The position numbers and the translations under genes are program-made. A stretch of 64,000 nucleotides of DNA from Plotosus lineatus (Eukaryota > Chordata > Actinopteri > Siluriformes > Plotosidae). Shown one piece after another: positions 32,445 to 43,402 of the stretch. Below the pieces are notes generated by a model. The model did not search any database. It saw only the letters and a list, made by a program, of their open reading frames with translations, and had not been told where the DNA came from. The stretch lies in contig CM045734.1 in NCBI GenBank assembly GCA_024760905.1, forward strand, positions 42,534,564-42,598,563, read 5' to 3'. The first letter of the stretch is position 1. Each line of letters begins with the position of its first letter.

Positions 32445-32932
32445 AACTTGCTTCCTTGCGAGATCGGAGGTCTTGTGGCGCCGCCCACTTCCGTGCACAA
32501 AAAATGCTTCGTGGCCGAATGCGGAGCTTTTGAGACAGGGCGTGACTCATCCGGACCTCCTCAAATAAGCTGCAATGAGGACAGTACACTCAAAACTCAC
32601 GAAACTCACAAACCAACAGTACATCTCTCCTTTATGCGTGTGACAAACAAGCTTATAGATACAGTACTATGGAGATTCAGCTCCCTCCTGGCCAATGGGA
32701 AGCCAATGGGGGGCCAGCGGGGCGGGATGTTGCGAGACAGCTGATGAAAGAGCAACTCGTGCATTGTTTGAATTTTTGAATGGTGCGTTTGAATTTTTGA
32801 ATGGCACTTTTGGCGCTTTTTGTAAGAAGAGGTTGTTTCGTATACAGAGGGCGAAAATTTAGGAAAATGTTTTTCATAACCTGGATTTTTCGTACTCAGA
32901 GTTTTTCGTAAGTAGAGGGCCGACTGTATACA
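32445..32932. mobile_element. right end of a pogo/Tigger-like element
   Basis: The right tip reads CGTAAGTAGAGGGCCGACTG followed by TA. Its reverse complement, CAGTCGGCCCTCTACTTACG, is of Tigger type. The repeated GAATTTTTGAATGG units and the GC-rich block at 32670-32740 are internal. I did not find the matching left tip, so the left border is a guess. Confidence 0.55.
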
Positions 32933-32935
32933 GTG

Positions 32936-33175
32936 AGCACACACCCACACACTCAGAGCAGTGAGTTGCCACACACATTGAGGTGCCCAGAGAGCAGTTG
33001 GGTGCCTTGCTCACATCGGCATTTCAGCCATGTCAATTCAGCCATGAAGGAGAGCAGGGAGCAGCTCACCCACCACCACCACCACTACCCATTTTCCCTG
33101 CAGCTTCAGGAATCGTACCAGCGACCTTTCGGTCCAAAGCCGCTTCTCTAATCTTAGTCTCTGGCTACCCTCAGG
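32936..33175 (-). repeat. probable tRNA-derived SINE of another family
   Basis: On the minus strand a B-box-like element followed by GACCGAAAGGTCGCTGGTAC and a CA-rich end (CACACACTCAGAGCAGTG on +) recall a fish SINE. The family assignment is uncertain. Confidence 0.4.
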
Positions 33176-33700
33176 TAGGTATAGGTTTCTATGGAAGATG
33201 CATGTAATTACTGGATGCAATTAATTAATCATGAAAAGCAGGTTTTATAATCATATATTCTGTTCAATTGATTGATTGTTGATTGTACCCTTTTGGAAGT
33301 CTCTTAAATGTGAATTCACAATAGGAATACAGTCTCTCAATATCAGGAATAGATTAGGTAAACATATAATTTGCATAGTGTTTCATCCCCCTGCTGTTTA
33401 CATGCTATCAGTCAGGCTATAATTCTAAGTAAAATTATCCACAGCACAGTAGGCATGCATTTTTAACAATATTTTCTGAAACCATTCAAAACGCCCCTAT
33501 GGCTTAATATTCACAGTTGTTATACTATGCCTGTTACTAATTTCCAAAACTGACTTGCCATTGGAGAATTGTTGCTTTTGCTCTGTTTGCCGGCATGAAT
33601 TTTAACAGTGCGTTGATACAGGGTGCAGTAAGCCATTAGTATTTCCCTGGAGTCAATCAGTGCTTTGTATGCAAATATAAGCTATAGAAGACAGGGGAAG
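33176..33700 (+). other. intronic sequence without recognised features
   Basis: No supported feature. Confidence 0.45.
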
Positions 33701-33721
33701 CTCAAACATCTTTCTCTCAGC

Positions 33722-33940
33722 ATGACCAAGGTGAACGCTAGCGAGGCACAGAAAAGAGGATTTATGGAGGCACCTGCATGTTTGAAATGTTTGTGCAGGA
33801 ACATTGAATGTGATGAGAAGGGTAAGAAGATAATAAAACAAAAAAGTACAGTCTGCAAGCATTGCTTTGTCACTGTCAGATAATCGAGTGAAAACACCTT
33901 TGATATATTTTAATTCCATTACTATCAGAGAGTCATGTCT
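33722..33940 (+). pseudogene. decayed BED zinc finger of a hAT transposase
   Basis: The frame reads IECDEKGKKIIKQKSTVCKHCFVTVR, a stop, then SSENTFDIF. This matches the BED finger layout: a DEKG segment, then xxVCxxC, then a [S/G]NTxNLxxH block. The stop codon and the loss of the second zinc-ligand half show it is a relic. hAT transposases carry such N-terminal fingers. No DDE catalytic region follows nearby. Confidence 0.55.
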
Positions 33941-34059
33941 CTATCAGGTGAAGCAAGGAGAGCCCGCTCGTTAACGAAATACAACAATCTCTCATTCCTG
34001 CTCTGCTCAGAAACAGTCATTTGCTGAATTGCTTAGCCCCACTACTATAGTAATGGAAA

Positions 34060-34313
34060 TTCTGGAGCCGATACTGGGCAAAGCAAGGGTACACCTTGGA
34101 CAGCTCGTCAGGTCATCGCAGGGCAACAGGCATCCGATCATTCACACTTACATCCATCATTAGTGGTAATTTGCAATAGCCATTTACATATCTAATCTGC
34201 ATGTTTTTGGACTGTGTGAGAAAATCTGAGTACTGAGAGGCAACCCACACAAACACCATGCAAAATGCTTACAGAAATGCTTAAGCCCAGGATGCAAGCC
34301 AAGGACCTCCTTA
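34060..34313 (-). repeat. SINE-B copy, partial
   Basis: It shows reversed tail (GCAAGGGTACACCTTGGACAG), body (AACCCACACAAACACCATGC) and head-side AAGCCCAGGATGCAAGCC. It stops at the MITE-P that follows. Confidence 0.75.
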
Positions 34314-34444
34314 TACAGGGATCCCTCACTTTCCACGGTTAATGTGGACTGAGACTCCCCCCCCTCCCCGTGACCGTTGATTTCTGCGAAGTAGGATCGA
34401 CCCCTCTGACTGGCGTATATGTACATATACTAGTTTATGTGTGT

Positions 34445-34795
34445 CTGTCTTCCTTTCGTCTTTTTCCCTTTTACTCGGGAGTCGCCACAGCGAATCATCT
34501 GATTCGCACGTTTGATTTGGCAGAGGTTTTCACGTCGGATGGCCTTCCTGTCACAACCCTTTTTTAGCAAGGGACAGAAACACGCTGACGACTTTGCAGC
34601 TACTCTTTATGAATATCAGCAATGGTTCTTTTACATGCCTCTCACCATAGACAGTGAGAGACATGGCCCGCCTTTGATAACCCAGTTAGCCGCACTGGGG
34701 GGGACAGTGACAACCCTGTGGAGAGTGGGACTCGAACCCCCAACCTTTGGATCAGCGATCAAGCGCCCTTTACCACTAGACCACCACTGCCCCTA
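34445..34795 (-). repeat. SINE-A, first of a tandem pair
   Basis: Reversed tail (GGGAGTCGCCACAGCGAATC), RTE-like module (CACGTCGGATGGCCTTCCTG), body and complete head with B box (GGGACTCGAACCCC). Confidence 0.92.
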
Positions 34796-34805
34796 TAGTA
34801 GTATA

Positions 34806-35068
34806 TGTGTGTCTGTCTTCCTTTCGGCTTTTTCCCTTTCACTCGGGAGTCGCCACAGCGAATCATCTGATTCGCCCATTTGATTTGGCAGAGGTTTTTA
34901 CGTCGGATGCCCTTCCTGTCACAACCCTTTTTTAGCAAGGGACAGAAACACGCTGACGACTTTGCAGCTACTCTTTACGAAAGTCAGCAATGGTTCTTTT
35001 ACATGCCTCTCACCATAGACAGTGACAGACATGGCCCGCCTTTGATAACCCAGTTAGCCGCACTGGGG
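34806..35068 (-). repeat. SINE-A, second of a tandem pair, head missing
   Basis: Nearly identical to the first copy from the TTCCTTTCG tail through CAGTTAGCCGCACTGGGG, then it stops before the head. The 22-base flank TAGTATATGTGTGTCTGTC before it resembles the flank of the first copy, as expected of a duplication. Confidence 0.9.
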
Positions 35069-35499
35069 GATAGTAGTATATGTGTGTATAATATCAAAAT
35101 ATAATAAATACATATTCAATGCTGTAAATGCTAATAATAACAATTAAACATTCAAAAATAATGCATGAGATGTAAATAAAATATAAATACATGCACACAG
35201 ATGCACACCTCACATAAGAATGTAAGTAGGTTTTTTTTGTTTTGTTTTGTTTTTTTTTTCATAACTGGCCTTGTTTTGCAGCATTTTCATTAACTTTTCT
35301 CTATTTTCCCTGATTTTTTTTTTTTTTTTTTTTTTCAATGAACATTCTTTAAAAATCTGCGATGCACTGAAGCTGCAGAAACTGATGCATGAAGTAGCGA
35401 GGGATCACTGTATTCATGACCATACCGCCCTGCTGTTGCATTCTGAATCTCAAAACCAGGAAGCTCACTTGATGCTACTCTGTGATTTTTACATATAAC

Positions 35500-35768
35500 C
35501 AGTGCTGTAGTGGTAGGTACACGCCGTGTGCCCACTTATTTTAGTGGCTGAGTTGCGTGTACTGACTTAATTTGATCTACTTTATAGTTGATCAACGTAA
35601 ATTTCCGTGACTGTGTAAATAAAAAGCGGAGATGAAGTGATAAATAGTTTCAAAGCCAAAGCCGCACCCTCCCCACGCCTCAGCCCACTTTGTGGATGAT
35701 GTGCTGCCGTGTGCTTCGGTCGCTTCACTGCCATCGTGTATTCACTTATTTTTTGACCACTACAGCAC
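35500..35768. mobile_element. small TIR element (unclassified MITE)
   Basis: GTGCTGTAGTGGT (35502-35514) and ACCACTACAGCAC (35756-35768) are exact inverted repeats. The interior is 240 bp with no frame. I could not define a target duplication, so the superfamily is open (hAT possible). Confidence 0.6.
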
Positions 35769-35769
35769 A

Positions 35770-36440
35770 ACATTGTCTATACATGTGCTGTATGCAACCT
35801 GCAGAATTAAAATATAGAGAAGGCAAACATCATAATATTTATGGACACAAATCAGCATTGTCGAGCTTGCCTAAGTTATTGGTGGAGCCAACTTGAATAG
35901 TTTATTTGTAATATGAAATCTAGAATTGGGAAGTATTCACCTCTTAGCTTTGTTTATTACTGTCATTGCGTCGCTGTTGCTCGTATTTTAGCAATACAGA
36001 CTGCGAGCATCGTAAACACAAGATGATGGCAAATGAAAACTCAGAGCTGCAGTGTTAACATGTAAAAGCAAATTGTTTGTCTTCTGATTGAATATATGAA
36101 AAAAAAAATCAAATGTATATATACTTTCAAAAGTACCGTCTTAAATCATAACTTTTGCAGGCAGTACATTTGAAACTGAAAAATTCCACGAGACTTGGCT
36201 CAATCATTCTGACAACACTAAGATTTACGTTTATTTTTCATGTTTTCTTCCTTTAATTTCATACAGTACAGAAGGAAATCAGACCTAATCAGTCACGGAG
36301 CCATTTGAAAAAAAAAAAAAAAATCTATTTATATTTTGGCAAAAAAACTTTTCATTGTTGTTTAAACCGTGATGGATTTTATTCTTTAGTTTCTTCATTA
36401 AGTATATAACATGCATGGGTTACATGTTAGCACTTCCAAT
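35770..36440 (+). other. intronic sequence without recognised features
   Basis: AT-rich, with a poly-A run at 36309-36324. Confidence 0.5.
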
Positions 36441-36444
36441 TAAG

Positions 36445-36591
36445 TACTAAATTCCAACCTCGGGCTTGGCGCGGGCATTTCTGTGTGGAGTTTTTATCTA
36501 CTAGACCAGCTTGTGCGGGTTTCCTCTGGGTGCTCCAGTTTCCTTCCACAGTCCAAAGGCAAATTTGGCTAATTTGCTATTGCAAATTTCC

Positions 36592-36637
<46 letters not shown>

Positions 36638-36845
36638 CGTGTGCATGTGTGCGCGTGCATGTGTGTACGCTGTGCATGTGTGCGCGTGCATGTGTGTGCA
36701 CGCGTGCATGTGTGCGCGTGTGGGTGTGTGGGTGTGTTACTGGTTGCGTCTGTGTGTTGGTGAACTATTTGGGGTAGTTGCTTTTGCCCAGGGACAACTT
36801 GGATTGTCCCCAGCTTTCCCCACAACCCTAAACGGATAATGTGGT
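36445..36845 (+). repeat. SINE-B expanded by a (GT)n tract
   Basis: SINE-B body (GTGTGGAGTTTTTATC, GGTTTCCTCTGGGTGCTCC, CCACAGTCCAAAGGC) is interrupted at 36595-36765 by GT and GTGC repeats. The tail (GTCCCCAGCTTTCCCCACAACC) follows. The GT tract grew from the GTGTGAGTGTGAATGG part of the SINE. Confidence 0.78.
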
Positions 36846-36857
36846 ATGAATTCATTC

Positions 36858-37165
36858 ATTAATTTTTTTGAGCCGTTTAATCCTAATTGGTGCCACCGGT
36901 AAGCTGGTGCCCATCTCAGATAAATTTGGGCCAGGGCAGAGTGCACCCTGGAAAGCTTGCCAGGAAATCGCAGGGCAGAAACAGGCTACTCTTGGTAAAA
37001 GTCAGCAGTGGTTCTTTTACATGCCTCTCACCATAGACAGTGAGAGACATGGACGGCCTTTGATTACCTAGTTAGCTGCACAGAGGGGTCAGTGACAACC
37101 AAGTGACAGTGGGACTTTGGAATCAGTAATGTAGCGCCTTACTACCGGGCCACCACTGCCCCATG
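36858..37165 (-). repeat. composite SINE
   Basis: Reversed SINE-B tail (GTAAGCTGGTGCCCATCTCA), reversed SINE-A body (CAGCAGTGGTTCTTTTACAT) and head (GGGCCACCACTGCCCC). Confidence 0.85.
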
Positions 37166-37169
37166 GGAT

Positions 37170-37690
37170 GGATAATCATAAAAAATGTAACTAACAAAAA
37201 ACACAAAAACTATAATTTAATGTGGCAAAAAAGTGAGACATATGGAAAGTGGGAAAGTACAAATACTTCCCTATCGCAAGAACACATTTTATTTACATGA
37301 TCTTACTGCATACATAAGTTAATAGTGTGTGGTGTAATAACTGAGCCTGTATAAAACCGTAGCAGTATGGCGCACTTTAATGTGTGAAAATGAGACACTC
37401 CACATAATCCAGACATTACACGGCGCAATTCCACTCTTCACCCACTTAGCACTCACTATCTCTATTTCAGCAACTAGCATGTTCATCTGCTCACACCTTC
37501 ACAGTGCTGTTATTGTTTGGTCTGTAATCGAATACGTGTGATGAAGTGTCATAGAGACGGAAATAATGTCTTATAAAAGTGTAGTCCTCAATGGAGTCGG
37601 TGAATCTAACCTTAACTACAACAGCTCCTGCTGTACAGTTTGTTGATATTTTGCTCCAGTTATCAGAACCTATTAATGTCTATACTTGCG
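37170..37690 (+). other. intronic sequence without recognised features
   Basis: No repeat or exon was recognised. Confidence 0.5.
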
Positions 37691-37699
37691 CGCTAGTTT

Positions 37700-38045
37700 G
37701 CCCAACTAAGTACTACTAGGGTCACGGGGAGGCTAAACCTATCCAAGCCAACACTAGGTGAAGGTGAAGTACACCCTAAACAACTAGATCATCGCATGGG
37801 AGCACGCACAAATATTCACACTCACACCGAGGGTCCGTTTGAAATAGCCTGAGAGCCTAATGTGCATAGCTTTAGGGAGGAATCGGGATTACCCAGAGGA
37901 AACGCATGCGAGTATCAGAAGATACGAACCCCACACATTGAGAGCATGCAGTCTCCACACAGAAATGCCAGAGGAGGAGAATCAAACTCGGGACCTTCTG
38001 ACTGTAAAGTGGATGTTGTAACCACTACACAGCCGTGTTGCCCGT
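37700..38045 (-). repeat. SINE-B, near full length
   Basis: Reversed tail (GTCACGGGGAGGCTAAACC), body and head (TGTAACCACTACACAGCCGTG). Confidence 0.82.
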
Positions 38046-38173
38046 TAATGTTACCTTCAGAAGGAGAAGGATGCCTGCCTGGTGTCATCATATTATTCTG
38101 TTACTCTTGACGGTTTTTAAATCATGTGTTTGCTCAATTTGCCACTGATGTTAGTAAGAATAGGTACTGGTAC

Positions 38174-38475
38174 TCGGGGGGGTGGTGGTGGTGGGGTGGT
38201 GGTGGTGGGGTGGTTCACCCAGAATAGGTTTCCAGTCAACCGCAGGGCTCACACAAGCACAAACCACCATTCACATCCAGGGCATATTGCAGTAGTCAGT
38301 TGACCTACTGTGCATGCCTTTAGTCTGTGGAAGGAAATTGAGGCATCCAGAGAAATCATCCGAAGCACAGAGAGGACATCCATAGTCCACATAGAAAGGC
38401 ACTTGGCCAAGATTCAAACCCCAAACCTTTTCATTATGAGGTGACAGTGCTCACCACTAAGCCACTGTGGCTCTT
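38174..38475 (-). repeat. old SINE-B copy preceded by (GGT)n
   Basis: A GGTGGTGGTG tract (38176-38213) precedes reversed SINE-B body (AACCACCATTCACATCCAGG) and head (GTGCTCACCACTAAGCCACTG). Confidence 0.75.
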
Positions 38476-38682
38476 ATTTCTGAACATGTGATAGTTCATT
38501 TCTTTTGAAAGCAATAATATCTAAGGATTAGAATGATGCAAAAATCTACAGTTTGTTAATGTACTGTATTTAAATTTTTGTTTTATGGAGGTCTGTAAAA
38601 TGGAGTTACAAAAATCAAATTAAGATGAAAAAAAAAACCCCGAATGTCTGTAAATTTTACAATGGGCTGGCACCCTGCTCAG

Positions 38683-38685
<3 letters not shown>

Positions 38686-38738
<53 letters not shown>

Positions 38739-38763
38739 GTAGTAGTAGTAGTAGTAGTATTAT
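38686..38763. repeat. (ATT)n(AGT)n microsatellite
   Basis: About 53 bases of ATT followed by AGT units. Confidence 0.95.
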
Positions 38764-38794
38764 TTTAAATTTAAAGACATGTGTTTGCCATTCT

Positions 38795-38920
38795 TCACTG
38801 ATTCATTAATTTTCTGAGCTGTTTAAGGTAAATAATGGTCTTGGGGTGGCAGGTAACCATCTCAGACAATTCTGAATGAGGGCAGAGGCCATCACAGGTC
38901 AGAAACATGATGGTAACCAA
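38795..38920 (-). repeat. SINE-B tail fragment
   Basis: TTCTGAGCTGTTTAAGG, GGCAGGTAACCATCTCAGAC and GGCCATCACAGGTCAGAAAC mark a reversed tail. Confidence 0.65.
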
Positions 38921-39006
38921 AAATTCTTCTCTATATTAATATTGTTAAAATAAGAATTGAGTATTATTTGAATAATGTCTTTAAAACAAATAAATTGGAA
39001 TTGCAA

Positions 39007-39008
<2 letters not shown>

Positions 39009-39054
<46 letters not shown>

Positions 39055-39079
39055 CTCTATCTCTCTATCTCTCTATCTC

Positions 39080-39114
<35 letters not shown>

Positions 39115-39171
39115 CTCTCTCTATCTATCTCTCTATCTATCTCTCTATCTATCTATCTATCTCTCTATCTC

Positions 39172-39206
<35 letters not shown>

Positions 39207-39207
39207 C

Positions 39208-39248
<41 letters not shown>

Positions 39249-39262
39249 ATATATATATATAT
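39009..39262. repeat. long (CTAT)n / (CTCT)n tract ending in (TA)n
   Basis: About 240 bases of CTAT tetramers with regularly spaced CTCT variants, then about 20 bases of TA. The patterned variants suggest repeated internal duplication within the tract. Just after it, at 39290-39305, lies a CGATATTGTTCAGCCCTAC-type transposon tip. Confidence 0.96.
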
Positions 39263-39319
39263 ATTATTATTGTTTTTAAAATATTTTATTTAATGCGATA
39301 TTGTTCAGCCCTACTTAGT

Positions 39320-40188
39320 GTAATTAATCCCGTCCAAATAAAGGCTTGTTTACACAGGAAACTACAGGCAACCATATACTTACACACAATATGTGCGGCA
39401 AGAGTCAGAATTTTTTTCTTGTGACAAAAAGTAGCAGGAATGGAGTTCAACTGATCTGAACTTTCATGCCACACAAGTCAAGCGGTTACCAATCAGAGCT
39501 TAAAGATGCTGTTGATTGACAGAAGGCGCCAAACACAGGGTTTGCTCTAACCATTCTGTGTGGAGACCAGACGCACCAATTTAGTTTACTCACCAGTATG
39601 AGCATGGGATAGCAGCTCATTATTGCCATGTCTCAGTATCCTGGACTGGACACAGAACATTTCCAAGGATAATAACCTGAAATGTGATACTTGGGTCTAT
39701 CTGTCTGAAACAGTCTGCATTTTAAGTGTTTTTTCTTTTTCCTCAATATATAAGTTTATTTAGACTTAAAGGAAATGTACATTGTGTTAACTCAAGTATA
39801 TGATTTTGCTCATGTCTTTTCTTTTTTTCTTTTTTTTTCTACTGGATCACGTGAACAATTAAGTTTAAACAATAATCTACACATAATCATATCAGTTAAA
39901 ATTAACTCAAGTGATACAAGATGATGAAATAAAAGCTGTGTGAGGTGCTGAATCAGTTTCACTTGGAAAGATTGTGAAGCGGGAAACAGGCGAGGCAGTT
40001 ATTTTGGCAAAGGGAGCTGAGAGGGGATGAAATTTGCTTCATTTGCCAGGCGATGTCGCGTGTCACTCAGCAGCAAACATATCACTTGTTGCTTCCTGTT
40101 TGATTGTTGCTTAAAGTAAAAATTTCATAAAACATGATCATGTATGCCTAATTCAATTCTAGTAACACCTATTTTTGCCAAATACATA
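39320..40188 (+). other. intronic sequence without recognised features
   Basis: AT-rich. No supported exon or repeat. Confidence 0.5.
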
Positions 40189-40376
40189 CACAAGGATGAA
40201 TCACTTTCTGTGATTAACTGGGCCCGAGATCCCCCCCCGCGACCACCGAATTCTTCAAAGTAGGATTCCACCCTGACGAATGTATACATACATGAATATA
40301 TAATATCAATAAATACATATCAATTAATACCTAAAAACAATATATAATAATGTTATTATAACCCTTTATATTCATC

Positions 40377-40713
40377 AGTTCAATTTCTGTAACCGCTTAA
40401 TCCTAATTTTGGGTCACGGGGAGGCTGGTGCCCATCCCAGCCAACTCAGGGCGAGGGAAGAGTACACCCTGAACAGCTCGCCAGGCCATCGCAGGGTGGA
40501 AACACACTGACGACTTTGCAGCCTACTCTACTAAAGTCAGCAATGGTTCTTTTACATGCTTCTCACCATAGACAGTGACAGACATGGCCCGCCTTTGATA
40601 ACCCAGTTAGCTGCACGGCAATAGGGGAGTGACAACCTTGTGGAGAGTGTGACTCGAACCCCCAACCTTTGGATCAGCAATCCAGCGCCCTATACCACTA
40701 GACCACCACTGTC
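40377..40713 (-). repeat. composite SINE, near full length
   Basis: Reversed tail (GTCACGGGGAGGCTGGTGCC) joined to reversed SINE-A body (GTCAGCAATGGTTCTTTTAC) and head (ACCACTAGACCACCACTGTC). Confidence 0.88.
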
Positions 40714-40733
40714 ACATATTCAATGCTATAAAG

Positions 40734-41008
40734 CAGGGGTGTCAAACTCGTGCCACAAAGGGCCATGTGGCTGCAGGATTTTGTTTCAACCAAGCAGCAG
40801 CACACCTGACTTTGCTCATTTAAACAGCTGACCTGAGTCTTCAGGCAGTTCATTGGTCAGTCTCTGAACAGAGCACACAGATTGACCAATCAACTGCCTG
40901 AAGACTCAAACTGTTTGTTTAAATGAGCAAAGTCAGGTGTGCTGCTGCTTGGTTGAAACAAAAACCTGCAGCCACATGGCCCTTTGTGGCACGAGTTTGA
41001 CACCCCTG
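40734..41008. mobile_element. foldback hAT MITE, nearly perfect palindrome
   Basis: It begins CAGGGGTGTCAAACTCGTGC and ends with its reverse complement, GCACGAGTTTGACACCCCTG. The arms are about 120 bases each and nearly identical, around a centre of about 30 bases. The 8-bp duplications are CTATAAAG (40726-40733) and CTATAAAT (41009-41016). Confidence 0.94.
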
Positions 41009-41417
41009 CTATAAATGGTTATAATAACAATTTAATATTCATAAATAATACATAAGATGTAAATTAAATATAAATACACACATACAGAAGTGTGAGTGCA
41101 CACAGATGCACGTGCACTCACTCAGATGTGCACCTCACATAAAAATGTAAGCAGTTTAGATGGGGGGGGGGTTTGGGTTGATTTTGGTTTCTGTTTGTTT
41201 AGGTGTTTTTTTTTTTTTTTTGCATATTTTTTGTAATGTTTTGTGGCATTTTCCTTAACTTTCCCCCATATTCTTCCTTAATTTCCCTTTTTTTTTATTT
41301 TGATGAAAAAAAACAAAACTGAAGCCACATGAATTGAAGCGCAAAGTAGCGAGGGATTCCTGTATACTGTATATTAATATTGAAAAATGAACAAATAAAA
41401 TGTTAAAGGCTTTATTT

Positions 41418-41738
41418 TCCCTTTTCAGGGGTCGCCACAACGAATCCTCTTATTTGTATGTTTGATTTGGCAGATTTTTATGTCGGCTGCCCTTCCTGAC
41501 ACAATCCTTAGCAAGGGGCAGAAACACACTGACAGACATGCAGCTACTCTTTAAAAAAGTCAGCAATGGTTCTTTTACATGAACCTCTCACCATAGACAG
41601 TGAGAGACATGGCCCGCCTTTGGTAACCCAGTTAGCTGCGCTGGGGGGGCAGTGACAATCTTATGGATAGTAGAATTCGAACCCCCCCAACCTTAGGATC
41701 AGCGATCCAGCACCCTTTACCACCAGGCCACCACTGCT
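41418..41738 (-). repeat. SINE-A copy
   Basis: Reversed tail (CAGGGGTCGCCACAACGAAT), the module GTCGGCTGCCCTTCCTGACA, body and head (CACCAGGCCACCACTGC). Confidence 0.88.
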
Positions 41739-41919
41739 TGGAAGTGAGATCTTGAAGTGGAAATGATATATCAGTCCTGTTTAAAAAAAAAAAACAAAAA
41801 AAAAAAAACTGGACATCACAGTTTCAGGACAGTACAACTGAGATTAAGAGACAGAGAGTGCTGACTCCAATATCAGGGTTCTCAATATCAGGAAATGCAT
41901 AAAAAAAAAAATCATTAAT

Positions 41920-42100
41920 TCATTTTCTGTAGCCGCTTAATCCTTATTAGGGTCGTGGGGAGGCTGGCTCCCATCCCAGCCGACGCTGGTTGAGGGCAGA
42001 GTACACCCTGGACAGCTCGCCAGGCAATTGCAGGATAGAAACACGGTGACGTTTATGTAGCTACACTTGTCGAAAGTCAGCAATGGTAAAAGAGAATTTT
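41920..42100 (-). repeat. composite SINE fragment, head missing
   Basis: Reversed SINE-B tail (GGGTCGTGGGGAGGCTGGCT) and the start of the reversed SINE-A body (CTTGTCGAAAGTCAGCAATG), then the copy ends. Confidence 0.8.
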
Positions 42101-42244
42101 ATGTGCAAAAATAATTCGGGGTTGTTTTATGGTCAGGGTTGTCTTCTTAAAAATTTACAAGGAACCCTTTTAAGTAGGCACTTGCATACTTTATGACTGT
42201 CTCTTGTTTATTGATGTATAGAGGACATGGAGTCCCAGCTACGC

Positions 42245-42445
42245 TATTCATGCATTTTCTGAGCGGCTAAATCCTAATTAGGGTTGCAGGAAAACTGGTG
42301 CCCATCTCAGCGGACTCTGGGCAAGGTACATTCTCAACAGCTGTCAGGCTATTACAGGGCCAACACTCAAACAACCTTTCATACTCACACCTAGGTATGA
42401 TTTGGAACAGTCAGTTAAACTACTGTGCATGTTTTTGGGGCATGC
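42245..42445 (-). repeat. SINE-B fragment
   Basis: Reversed tail (AAACTGGTGCCCATCTCAGC) and part of the body (ACTACTGTGCATGTTTTTGG). Confidence 0.75.
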
Positions 42446-42449
42446 TCAA

Positions 42450-43400
42450 ATTTTGGCCAAGTCCAGAATTCACTTTTCTCCACTGTAATAAAAATGGAAG
42501 CTTTTCCTGAAAAAATTCTAAATGACATTCATAATTATGAACTAATTTGTACTTTCCGAAGGGTATTTTCATATGATCCAGAAAGGTGTTCTGCTGCTTG
42601 TAAACTGTATTAATAAACTAAGCGGCTTTCTCGGTATCCTTTGTCCGTCAAAAATGTCTTCTCCGGAAAGTAGACATTACATGTGTATGACAGAAGTACT
42701 TTGTTAGGCTTTTTCTATAGTACCACAGTACTGTATAGTCTGCTGAAATATATACTTGATTGGATATAAAATAATTTCTGTTGCCAAGGTTACTTCAGTT
42801 AATAATGTATAGAGCTAATGTTGCATGAAACCTGCTTAGATAATGTGTTTAGTAAAGCTGATTCTTAATGTGGTGAAATCTTTACAACTGGTACTAGATT
42901 CTAAATTCCAGTTATTACAGACACCATGTACCTATTATATTTCCACCCAGTTCAATTTAGACCCCATTAGGCCTGTAGCGCTAATATTTCACACAAAACA
43001 TTCTAGTCTCATAAGGTGTTGACTGGTAACACGAAACCACAAAAACTAGGAGTTTTATTTTTGAACTATTGTGAACCCAAAAATAAATAAATAAATAAAT
43101 AAATAAAAAATACACCCTGATTGAAAAACAGCACTTCTATTCATTTGCATGTCAATCTGCTTAGTGCAAGCCTGGCCGTTTAAATAGGGATTAAGACTAA
43201 TTATAGTAGATAAGAAGCAATAACAGAAAAAGCAATAAAATGAAAGACAGGAACCAGCATCAAAGGGTGCTGTTGTCACCCATCTTTATTTATGTATTTA
43301 TTTTTTTATTTAGTTTGCATTTCTAAGGACTCTGAAAGCAAAATGTAAATGGAACAAAAAAACCTCAAACAAATGCAGGTATCTTTTCCATTTGCTGGTA
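42450..43400 (+). other. intronic sequence without recognised features
   Basis: AT-rich. Contains AAATAAAT repeats at 43081-43108. No exon was recognised. Confidence 0.5.
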
Positions 43401-43402
43401 TG

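Larger units (their letters stand above)
34316..35410 (-). mobile_element. MITE-P with tandem SINE-A insertions
   Basis: The ends are CAGGGATCCCTCACTTTCCA on the left and GTAGCGAGGGATCACTG on the right, with TA at 34314-34315 and 35411-35412. Without the two SINEs it would be about 450-500 bp. The SINEs sit in the ATATAC-rich centre. Confidence 0.92.
40190..41362 (-). mobile_element. MITE-P holding a composite SINE and a hAT foldback
   Basis: The left end is decayed (GGATGAATCACTTTCTGTG, CCCGCGACCACCGAATTC). The right end is AGCGCAAAGTAGCGAGGGAT followed by TCCTGTA. The element's own sequence lies at 40190-40376, 40714-40733 and 41009-41362. Confidence 0.87.

Noticed and set aside
39009..39262. 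CRISPR-like or satellite array.
   Set aside because: It is a tetranucleotide microsatellite with no spacers.
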